From Comamonadaceae bacterium (GTDB lineage Bacteria > Pseudomonadota > Gammaproteobacteria > Burkholderiales > Burkholderiaceae_C), in NCBI GenBank assembly GCA_021286965.1, contig JAJTBK010000317.1:1-6625 (forward strand): a stretch of 6,625 bases of DNA. Reading direction: 5' to 3'. The first letter of the stretch is position 1. Each line of letters starts with the position of its first letter. Made by a program: the position numbers and the translations under genes. Shown piece by piece: positions 1-5,372 of this stretch. The notes below the pieces were generated by a model, which was not told the DNA's origin, ran no database searches, and saw only the letters and a program-made list of their open reading frames with translations.

Positions 1-127
1 GGGGGGCGATGGCCTTGTTGGGTGTCTCGGCATAGCCGGTCGTGGCGAACAGTTCGCCCGCAGCTTCCAGTATCCGGGTTCGTGTGGCTTCGCCATCCGA
101 GCGAAGTCCGCGTGCAGGTTTATTCAT
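1..127 (-). CDS. TetR-family transcriptional repressor, N-terminal part (runs off the left edge)
   Basis: This is the N-terminal DNA-binding end of a TetR-family regulator, read leftward. Only 42 codons are present before the window ends. The residues TRTRILEAAGELFATTGY (15-32) followed by a helix ending NKAIA are typical of TetR helix 1 and the start of the helix-turn-helix. I placed the start at the ATG whose first base is 127. It gives a usual short basic leader (MNKPARGLRSDGEA) and has GAGGA directly upstream, although that spacing is very short. An in-frame ATG at 163 would add 12 residues (MQAICAALDNRG) that do not look like a TetR leader. The gene is divergent from an efflux operon, the usual arrangement for a local repressor. 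By analogy with E. coli CecR next to ybhGFSR, it probably represses the operon and itself, with the ligand bound by the unseen C-terminal domain. The family call is firm. CecR orthology cannot be tested on this fragment. Confidence 0.88.
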   Translation of the reverse strand, partial: MNKPARGLRSDGEATRTRILEAAGELFATTGYAETPNKAIAP

Positions 128-157
128 TCCTCGATTGTCCAGGGCAGCACAGATGGC

Positions 158-187
158 TTGCATTGTCGCCAAAATTAAAATTAAAAT
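158..187 (+). promoter_or_regulatory. Candidate sigma-70 promoter for the efflux operon
   Basis: TTGCAT at 158-163 (3 of 6 consensus -35 bases) and TAAAAT at 182-187 (5 of 6 consensus -10 bases) are separated by 18 bases. Transcription would start near 194 and leave an untranslated leader of about 60 bases before the adaptor ATG at 254. The -10 match is good and the -35 is weak, as is common for regulated promoters. The spacer runs through the hexamer repeat. A second possible -10, TGTTAT at 196-201, lacks a convincing -35. Confidence 0.35.
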
Positions 188-190
188 CAA
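162..190 (-). promoter_or_regulatory. Candidate sigma-70 promoter for the TetR-family gene
   Basis: On the minus strand, TTGATT (190 down to 185) and GACAAT (167 down to 162) each match 4 of 6 consensus bases and are 17 bases apart. Transcription would begin near 155. That lies downstream of the ATG at 163 and so supports the start at 127 for the repressor. It overlaps the candidate rightward promoter almost completely, which would make the two compete or share one operator. The assignment is by eye only. Confidence 0.3.
171..188. repeat. Short tandem hexamer repeat (AAAATT x2 plus AAAATC)
   Basis: Three consecutive hexamers, AAAATT, AAAATT and AAAATC, occupy 171-188. They lie within the spacer and -10 region of the candidate rightward promoter and in the spacer of the candidate leftward promoter. 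It is the only simple-sequence tract I noticed in the window. It may be AT-rich promoter DNA or part of the repressor's binding site. At under three perfect units it is only weakly slippage-prone. Confidence 0.7.
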
Positions 191-253
191 TTTAGTGTTA
201 TCGTGGTGCAGTGCATCGCTCTGCCTCTGTTTTGACTTTCCGGATCGTTTGAC

Positions 254-1255
254 ATGAAGAAACCTCTCATTGCCCTTGCTTTCCTCGTCGTGCTGGCGCT
301 GGGCGCATGGGCCTGGATGCAGCAGCGGGACAAAGGCCCCGACGGCGCGCTGGTGCTGTACGGCAACGTGGACATCCGGCAGGTGGCGCTGGCGTTCGAC
401 GGCAGCGGCCGCGTGGCCGAAATGCAGGTCGATGAGGGCGATGCCGTGCAGGCCGGCCAGGTGCTGGCCATGCTCGACACGCAAACGCTGGCGCTGCAGG
501 CCGAACAGGCGCAGGCACAGATCGGTGTGCAGCAGCAGAACCTGCTGCGCCTGAAGAACGGATCGCGCCCTGAAGAGCTGGCGCAGGCGCGCAGTGGCTA
601 TGCCGCCGCGCAGGCCGATGCCGAGCGTGCGCGCAAGGACCTGGCGCGTCTGCAGGGTATCGCGGCCAATACGGATCACCGTGGGGTCAGCGCGCAGGAA
701 CTCGATCGCGCCCAGGCCGCCGTGCAGGTGGCGGATGCGCAGGCCGCGCAAAAGCGCGACGCGCTGCGCCTGGCGGAGATCGGCCCGCGCAAGGAAGACA
801 TTGCCGCAGCCGCAGCGCAGCTGAAAGCCTCCGAAGCGCAACTGGCGCTGCTGCGGCACCAGATCGCGCAGGGGCGGCTGGTGGCGCCGTCCGCTGCCGT
901 GGTGCGCTCGCGCCTGCTGGAACCCGGCGACATGGCGACGCCACAGAAGCCGGCGTACGCCCTGGCGATCACCGAGCCCAAGTGGGTGCGCGTGTACGTG
1001 AGCGAGGCGGAACTGGGCAAGGTCAAGCCTGGCCAGGCGGCACGCGTCACCACCGACAGCGCACCGGGCCGGTCCATCGCCGGCAAGGTTGGCTACATCT
1101 CGTCGGTGGCCGAATTCACGCCCAAGTCGGTACAGACCGAGGAGCTGCGCACCAGCCTGGTCTATGAGGTCCGGGTCATCGTCCAGGACAAGGACAACGC
1201 GCTGCGCCTGGGCCAGCCGGCCACGGTGGCGCTGAGCAACGGCGACGCGCCATGA
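254..1255 (+). CDS. ybhG: YbhG-type periplasmic adaptor (HlyD/membrane fusion protein) of an ABC efflux pump
   Basis: This 333-residue protein is a membrane fusion protein that should link the inner-membrane ABC permeases to an outer-membrane channel. Residues 1-21 (KK, then a hydrophobic run) form an uncleaved anchor or signal. Residues about 33-76 are the first half of a lipoyl-like domain, with LYGNVDIRQV and VDEGDAVQAGQVLAMLD. Residues about 77-205 are an Ala/Gln-rich alpha-helical hairpin. Residues 206-240 (LVAPSAAVV, EPGD) complete the lipoyl domain. Residues 241-328 are the beta-barrel, including WVRVYVSEAEL and SVAEFTPKSVQTEELRTSLVY. The LYGNVDIR and AEFTPK-V-T--LRT-LVY blocks agree with E. 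coli YbhG as I recall it. The start is well fixed: an in-frame stop lies at 233-235 and 254 is the first start codon after it. The ribosome site is weak (CGGAT at 241-245). The gene's TGA overlaps the ATPase ATG as ATGA. The hairpin tip looks a few residues longer than in YbhG. Confidence 0.93.
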   Translation: MKKPLIALAFLVVLALGAWAWMQQRDKGPDGALVLYGNVDIRQVALAFDGSGRVAEMQVDEGDAVQAGQVLAMLDTQTLALQAEQAQAQIGVQQQNLLRLKNGSRPEELAQARSGYAAAQADAERARKDLARLQGIAANTDHRGVSAQELDRAQAAVQVADAQAAQKRDALRLAEIGPRKEDIAAAAAQLKASEAQLALLRHQIAQGRLVAPSAAVVRSRLLEPGDMATPQKPAYALAITEPKWVRVYVSEAELGKVKPGQAARVTTDSAPGRSIAGKVGYISSVAEFTPKSVQTEELRTSLVYEVRVIVQDKDNALRLGQPATVALSNGDAP

Positions 1256-3036
1256 GCGGGGCTGGGCAAACTGGCGCCAGCGTCGCCGCCGAAGGCCTGC
1301 GCAAGACTTTCGAGGCGCCGGGCGGCGGGCCGCTGCACGCGGTCGATGGCATCTCGCTGCAGGTGCGCCCAGGCGAGCTGACCGCACTGGTCGGCCCGGA
1401 CGGCGCTGGCAAGACCACCTTGATGCGCATGATGGCCGGACTGCTCAAGCCCGATGCGGGGACCTTGCGCGTGCTGGGCATCGATGTCGCCCACGACCCG
1501 CAAACGGTGCAGGACCGCATCAGCTATATGCCGCAACGCTTTGGCCTGTACGAAGACCTGAGCGTGCAGGAAAACCTCGACCTCTACGCCGACCTGCACG
1601 GCGTGCCGCAGGAAGTGCGCCGGGAGCGCTTCGCACGCATGTTGGAAATGACCGACATGGCCCGGTTCACGGCACGCCCGGCGGGCAAGCTCTCCGGCGG
1701 CATGAAGCAGAAGCTGGGCCTGGCCTGCACGCTGGTGCGCTCGCCGGATTTGCTGCTGCTGGATGAGCCCAGCGTGGGCGTCGATCCGCTGTCGCGCCGA
1801 GATCTGTGGCAGATCGTGCAGCAGCTGGTGGATGACGAAAAGCTCAGCGTGATCGTCAGCACAGCCTACATGGACGAGGCCGAGCGCTGTGCGAAGGTCT
1901 TCGTGATGCATCAGGGCCGCCTGCTCGCCGAAGGGGCGCCCGGCACGCTACGCGAGCGTGCACGCGGCCTGACCTATGTGGCGACGCCACCCACCGGCAC
2001 GCCCGCCCGCGACCTGCAGGCGCGCTTGATCGACGCCCAGCCACTGATCATCGATGCGGTGCCCAAGGGCGGTGCGGTGTGGTTCATCCGCCAGCCCAAG
2101 GCCGATGCGCCCGCGCTGAATGCATTGCTGGATGGCATCACCTGTCAGCCGCGCCCGGAGGAACTCGAAGACGCTTTCATGATGATGCTGCGCCAGCAGC
2201 AGACCCAGGAGGCGGACAGGGCACCCGAGACGGCCACGCCATCCCCGAAATCGCCCTCGAATGGCAAGAAAGATGGGCCAGTGATCGTGGTGCGTGATCT
2301 GGTACGCCAGTTTGGCGACTTCACCGCCGTTGCCCGCACCTCCTTCGACGTGGCGCGGGGCGAGATCTTCGGTCTGCTCGGCCCCAACGGCGCGGGTAAA
2401 ACCACGACCTTTCGTATGCTCTGCGGCCTGCTGCCGGCCAGCAGCGGGCATCTGGAAGTGGCCGGCATGAACCTGCGCACGGCACGCGCCCAGGCGCGCG
2501 CGCGCATCGGCTACGTGTCGCAGAAGTTCGCGCTCTACGGCAACCTGAGCGTACGCGAGAACCTGGAATTTTTCGGCGGCGCCTACGGGCTGTGCGGCCA
2601 GGCGCTGCACACGCGGGTGGCGGCCACGCTGGATCAGTTCGCCCTGGAGCCCACGGCTATCAGCGGACTGTTGCCAGGTGGCTACAAGCAGCGCCTGGCC
2701 ATGGCCACCGGCCTGCTGCACCAGCCCGACATCCTGTTCCTCGACGAGCCCACCAGCGGCATCGACCCGCTGGCACGGCGTGCCTTCTGGCGCACCATCA
2801 CCGCGCTTGCCCAGGCGGGTGTGACGGTCATCATCACCACGCACTTCATGGAAGAGGCCGAGTACTGCGACCGCATCGCCATCCAGGATGCCGGCAAGGT
2901 GCTGGCGCTGGGCACGCCGCAGGCGGTGCGCGAACAGGCGGGCGATGCCGGTGCCGACATGAACAGCGCCTTCATCGCCATCGTCGAGCACGGCCGCGCC
3001 GCCGACCGGGCCAAAAACTCAGGAGGCCGCGCATGA
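1252..3036 (+). CDS. ybhF: YbhF-type ABC transporter ATPase with two fused nucleotide-binding domains
   Basis: This 594-residue cytoplasmic ATPase carries both nucleotide-binding domains of the exporter in one chain. Domain 1 (about 10-240) has Walker A GPDGAGKTT (48-56), Q-loop Gln95, signature LSGGMKQ (147-153) and Walker B LLLLDEP (167-173). Residues about 240-315 form an accessory region ending in an EELEDAF motif. A Pro/Ser/Lys-rich linker (about 316-342) follows. Domain 2 (about 343-565) has Walker A GPNGAGKTT (377-385), Q-loop Gln424, a variant signature LPGGYKQ (474-480), Walker B ILFLDEP (494-500) and switch His531. In domain 1 the switch histidine is replaced by Ala205 (STAYMDEAE). 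Length and order match E. coli YbhF (about 578 residues). The start ATG overlaps the adaptor's stop and has no clear ribosome site, so translation is probably coupled. The stop in turn overlaps the next start. The protein should power the YbhS/YbhR permease pair. Confidence 0.95.
   Translation: MSGAGQTGASVAAEGLRKTFEAPGGGPLHAVDGISLQVRPGELTALVGPDGAGKTTLMRMMAGLLKPDAGTLRVLGIDVAHDPQTVQDRISYMPQRFGLYEDLSVQENLDLYADLHGVPQEVRRERFARMLEMTDMARFTARPAGKLSGGMKQKLGLACTLVRSPDLLLLDEPSVGVDPLSRRDLWQIVQQLVDDEKLSVIVSTAYMDEAERCAKVFVMHQGRLLAEGAPGTLRERARGLTYVATPPTGTPARDLQARLIDAQPLIIDAVPKGGAVWFIRQPKADAPALNALLDGITCQPRPEELEDAFMMMLRQQQTQEADRAPETATPSPKSPSNGKKDGPVIVVRDLVRQFGDFTAVARTSFDVARGEIFGLLGPNGAGKTTTFRMLCGLLPASSGHLEVAGMNLRTARAQARARIGYVSQKFALYGNLSVRENLEFFGGAYGLCGQALHTRVAATLDQFALEPTAISGLLPGGYKQRLAMATGLLHQPDILFLDEPTSGIDPLARRAFWRTITALAQAGVTVIITTHFMEEAEYCDRIAIQDAGKVLALGTPQAVREQAGDAGADMNSAFIAIVEHGRAADRAKNSGGRA
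3021..3026 (+). promoter_or_regulatory. Strong ribosome binding site for the first permease
   Basis: AGGAGG lies 6 bases before the ATG at 3033, inside the last codons of the ATPase gene. It is the best Shine-Dalgarno match in the operon and fixes the permease start at 3033. The long upstream open frame that continues from 2592 is a shadow of the ATPase gene. Confidence 0.85.
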
Positions 3037-4163
3037 GCCAACCCCCATTCATGCGGCGTTTCATCGCCCTGCTGCGCAAGGAAGTGCGCCAGATGCTGCG
3101 CGACAAGAGCAACCTGGCGGTGGGGCTGCTGCTGCCGATTGCGCTGATTCTGCTGTTCGGCTACGGCCTGTCCTTCGACGTGAAAAACGCCCCGGTCGCC
3201 GTGGTGCTGGAAGACAGCGCGCCCGCCGCGCGCGAGGCTGTTGCCGGTCTGGGCGGCTCAAGCTATCTGTCGCCAGTCTGGTGCATACACATGCAGGAGG
3301 CCGAGCGCCTGCTGCGCGCAGGCGAGGTGGACGCCATCGTGCGCGTGCCGCTGGACTTCTCGCGCCGGCTTGCTGCGGGCGATGCCCGCATCCAGCTGAT
3401 CTTGAACGGCGTCAACTCGACCACGGCGCAGACGGTGGAAGGCTACGTCAACAGCGCCATTGCCACTTGGGCGCAAAAGCAGGCCGACAGCGCCGGCAAC
3501 AAGCCGCCCGCGCTGGCTCGCGTGGAAGTGGTGCAGCGCATGTGGTTCAACGAAACCGGCAACAGCAGCTGGTATCTGGTGCCGGGCCTGATCGTGCTGG
3601 TGCTGACGCTGATAGGCGCCTTCCTGACGTCACTGCTGATCGCGCGTGAATGGGAGCGCGGCACGCTGGAGTCGCTGTTCGTCACGCCGGTGCGGCCGCT
3701 GGAACTCATCTTCGCCAAGCTGACACCGTATCTGGTGGTCGGCGCCATCGACCTGGTGCTGTGCCTGCTGGCGGCGCGCTTCCTGTTCGAGGTGCCGCTG
3801 CGCGGCTCCCTCACTATCCTGTTCCTGGCCTCGATGCTGTACCTGCTGGTCTCGCTGCTCCTGGGCCTGTTCATTTCCGGCAAGGCGCGCAACCAGTTCG
3901 ACGCCAGCCAACTGGCCATGCTGGTGAGCTTCATGCCGGCCATGATGCTCTCGGGCTTCGTGTTCGATCTGCGCAATGTGCCGCTGGTGATCCAGGTTGT
4001 CGCGCAACTGCTGCCGGCCACGCATTTCATGGGCCTGATCAAGACGCTGTTCCTGGCCGGCGACCATGGGCCGACCATTCTGCGCAGCGTTGCCATCCTC
4101 TCTCTTTACGCCCTCGTGCTGCTCGTCGCCACGCACGGCACGCTGCGCAAGACGCTGGACTGA
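3033..4163 (+). CDS. ybhS: YbhS-type ABC-2 permease of the efflux pump
   Basis: This 376-residue inner-membrane permease is of the ABC-2 exporter family and would form half of the transmembrane channel. An N-terminal cytoplasmic amphipathic stretch (RRFIALLRKEVRQMLRDKSN, 8-27) precedes a first membrane segment at about 28-45 ending FGYGL. A periplasmic domain spans about 46-180 and includes IQLILNGVNSTTAQ (120-133). Further membrane segments lie at about 182-203, 228-250, 258-281, 291-312 and 352-367. The coupling motif AREWERGTLESLFVTPV (204-220) contacts the ATPase in this family. The WERGT form, the MLSGF segment and the C-terminal Leu-Asp fit YbhS rather than YbhR, and E. coli YbhS is almost the same length. 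Its ATG overlaps the ATPase stop (ATGA), and the next permease starts 5 bases after its own stop, so equal synthesis of the two permeases is likely. Confidence 0.93.
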   Translation: MSQPPFMRRFIALLRKEVRQMLRDKSNLAVGLLLPIALILLFGYGLSFDVKNAPVAVVLEDSAPAAREAVAGLGGSSYLSPVWCIHMQEAERLLRAGEVDAIVRVPLDFSRRLAAGDARIQLILNGVNSTTAQTVEGYVNSAIATWAQKQADSAGNKPPALARVEVVQRMWFNETGNSSWYLVPGLIVLVLTLIGAFLTSLLIAREWERGTLESLFVTPVRPLELIFAKLTPYLVVGAIDLVLCLLAARFLFEVPLRGSLTILFLASMLYLLVSLLLGLFISGKARNQFDASQLAMLVSFMPAMMLSGFVFDLRNVPLVIQVVAQLLPATHFMGLIKTLFLAGDHGPTILRSVAILSLYALVLLVATHGTLRKTLD

Positions 4164-4168
4164 ATGCC

Positions 4169-5296
4169 ATGGCTACCTTCCTTGCCACACTCTCCCAGAT
4201 CATCGCCCTGGTGCGCAAAGAGCTCCTTGCGCTCATCAAGGAGCCCGCCAGCCGGGCGCTGCTGATTGTCCCCGCCTTCCTGCAAGCCTTGCTGTACGGC
4301 TACGGTGCCACCTATGACCTCACGCACGTGCCCTATGCCGTGCTGGACCAGAGCCGCAGTGCGGTATCGACCGAACTGCTGGCACGGCTCGATGGCACCG
4401 GCGTGTTCGTGCGCACGGCCACGCTCACCTCGCCGCAGCAGATTGCCGACGTGGTCGATGCGCAAAAAGCCTTGCTGGTGCTCAGCATCCCGCCAGACTT
4501 CGCGGCGCGGCTGAGCGCTGGCCAGCCTGCACCGCTGCAGCTCATTCTGGACGGGCGCAACTCCTCGACGGCGGGTTCTGCCGCCAGCCATGTCGCTGCC
4601 ATCGTGGCCGCCTACAACGCCTCGCTGGCCACCCCGGGGGCTCCAGGGGCCACAGGCATTCGGGTGGAGCGGCGCGCCTGGTTCAACCCCAATCTGGAAT
4701 CGCGCTGGAACATGATGCCGGGGCTGATTGCCGCACTGAGCATGTTGCAGACCCTGATGCGGGCGGCGCTGTCGGTGGCGCGTGAGCGCGAGCAGGGCAC
4801 TTTTGATCAGTTGCTGGTGACGCCGCTCACGCCGATGCAGATCCTGATCGGCAAGGCGCTGCCCTCCATCCTGATCGGGCTGCTGCAGTCCAGCATCATC
4901 TTCCTGATCATCCGTTTCTGGTTCGAGATTCCGATGCAGGGCTCGGTGGGACTGCTCTACTTCGGGCTGATCGTCTTCACCATCGCCTCCGTGGGCGTGG
5001 GCCTCTCCATCTCGGCCCTGTCGCTGACCATGCAGCAGGCGATGCTCTACACCTTCTTGCTGATCATGCCGCTGATGCTGCTCTCGGGCCTGTTCACGCC
5101 GGTGCGCAACATGCCCGAGGTGCTGCAGCTCGCCACCTACGCCAATCCGCTGCGCTTCGGCATGGACATCGTGCGCCGCGTCTATCTCGAAGGCGCGGGC
5201 CTCATCGACATCTGGCGCCAATTCATCCCCCTGCTGGTGCTGGCCGCCACCACGCTGCCGCTGGCGGCCTGGTTGTTCCGCAACCGCTTGTCATGA
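4169..5296 (+). CDS. ybhR: YbhR-type ABC-2 permease of the efflux pump
   Basis: This 375-residue inner-membrane permease is homologous to the preceding gene and probably its heterodimer partner. It has a cytoplasmic leader (LVRKELLALIKEPASRA, 14-30), a first membrane segment at about 29-46 and a periplasmic domain at about 47-180 containing APLQLILDGRNSSTAG (121-136) and WFNPNLESRW (171-180). Five more membrane segments follow, at about 182-203, 225-248, 258-283, 291-310 and 351-369. The coupling sequence AREREQGTFDQLLVTPLTP (204-222), with EREQGT instead of EWERGT, and the DGRNS motif are marks of YbhR. The start at 4169 (ATGG) was chosen over an out-of-frame ATG at 4164, which leads into a different reading frame. 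No strong Shine-Dalgarno is visible, so translation probably continues from the upstream gene 5 bases away. The C-terminus RNRLS is typical of the family's short basic tail. Confidence 0.93.
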   Translation: MATFLATLSQIIALVRKELLALIKEPASRALLIVPAFLQALLYGYGATYDLTHVPYAVLDQSRSAVSTELLARLDGTGVFVRTATLTSPQQIADVVDAQKALLVLSIPPDFAARLSAGQPAPLQLILDGRNSSTAGSAASHVAAIVAAYNASLATPGAPGATGIRVERRAWFNPNLESRWNMMPGLIAALSMLQTLMRAALSVAREREQGTFDQLLVTPLTPMQILIGKALPSILIGLLQSSIIFLIIRFWFEIPMQGSVGLLYFGLIVFTIASVGVGLSISALSLTMQQAMLYTFLLIMPLMLLSGLFTPVRNMPEVLQLATYANPLRFGMDIVRRVYLEGAGLIDIWRQFIPLLVLAATTLPLAAWLFRNRLS

Positions 5297-5346
5297 CTAT
5301 CAAAAACATAGCTGCTTGCGCTTGCTGCATAAGGGCTAGAGGCCCA
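5297..5346. repeat. Dispersed intergenic repeat of the Comamonadaceae type, with imperfect hairpin
   Basis: The 76-base gap between the second permease and the channel gene opens with a block whose core reads ATAGCTGCTTGCGCTTGCTG, followed by CATAAGGGCTAGAGGCC. From memory this closely resembles a short element found many times between genes in Comamonadaceae genomes. There it usually reads TAGCTGCTAGCGCTT, then a short loop, then AAGCGCTAGAGGCC, giving a perfect hairpin. Here the arms CTTGCGCTT (5315-5323) and AAGGGCTAG (5331-5339) pair at 7 of 9 positions around a 7-base loop. No run of T follows on either strand, so it is not a standard terminator. Identity as a repeat family is recalled knowledge. 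Only one copy is in this window. Confidence 0.6.
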
Positions 5347-5358
5347 TTCAACCCATAA

Positions 5359-5363
5359 AAGGA
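5359..5363 (+). promoter_or_regulatory. Ribosome binding site of the outer-membrane channel gene
   Basis: AAGGA lies 9 bases upstream of the ATG at 5373. It gives the channel gene its own ribosome entry, unlike the coupled genes before it, and sets the start that yields the lipoprotein signal peptide. Confidence 0.7.
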
Positions 5364-5372
5364 ATCACCGCC

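Larger units (their letters stand above)
128..253. promoter_or_regulatory. Divergent intergenic promoter/operator region between the repressor and the efflux operon
   Basis: This stretch separates the leftward repressor from the rightward adaptor gene. Its most striking part is an AT-only block at 171-187, extending AT-rich to about 194, inside otherwise GC-rich sequence. Candidate promoters for both directions overlap this block, so one repressor bound there could control both transcripts. Weak symmetry is present: AAATT at 178-182 and AATTT at 189-193 form an inverted repeat with a 6-base gap, and TGCAGTGCA at 207-215 is a short palindrome. Neither is long enough to name confidently as the TetR operator. 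No RNA gene or extra coding region is evident here. Confidence 0.6.

Noticed and set aside
207..215. TGCAGTGCA palindrome as the TetR operator
   Set aside because: With arms of only four bases it is too short to claim. It also lies downstream of both candidate promoters' core elements. It is mentioned only as part of the intergenic region.
42..257. Small plus-strand open frame of 71 codons across the left intergenic region
   Set aside because: It runs antisense through the TetR helix-turn-helix codons and then through the promoter region. It has no ribosome site or recognisable sequence.
1948..2991. Long antisense open frame (347 codons) opposite the ATPase gene
   Set aside because: High-GC genes routinely give long antisense frames. 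Its protein is rich in His, Gln, Arg and Gly with no recognisable domain, and the plus-strand frame has clear ABC motifs throughout.
2592..3032. Upstream extension of the first permease's reading frame by 147 codons
   Set aside because: The extension is an out-of-frame reading of the ATPase gene with Arg/His/Gly-rich content. The AGGAGG at 3021-3026 and family length both place the start at 3033.
4164..4171. ATG at 4164 as start of the second permease
   Set aside because: It is in a different frame from the permease. The ATG at 4169 opens the frame whose product matches YbhR from its first residues.
4106..5221. Antisense open frame (371 codons) opposite the second permease
   Set aside because: Low-complexity His/Gln/Arg/Asp-rich translation with no domain. 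It mirrors a well-supported membrane protein on the other strand.
5315..5339. Rho-independent terminator between the permease and channel genes
   Set aside because: The hairpin has two mismatches in nine pairs and no T-run follows on either strand. It fits a degenerate dispersed repeat better than a terminator.
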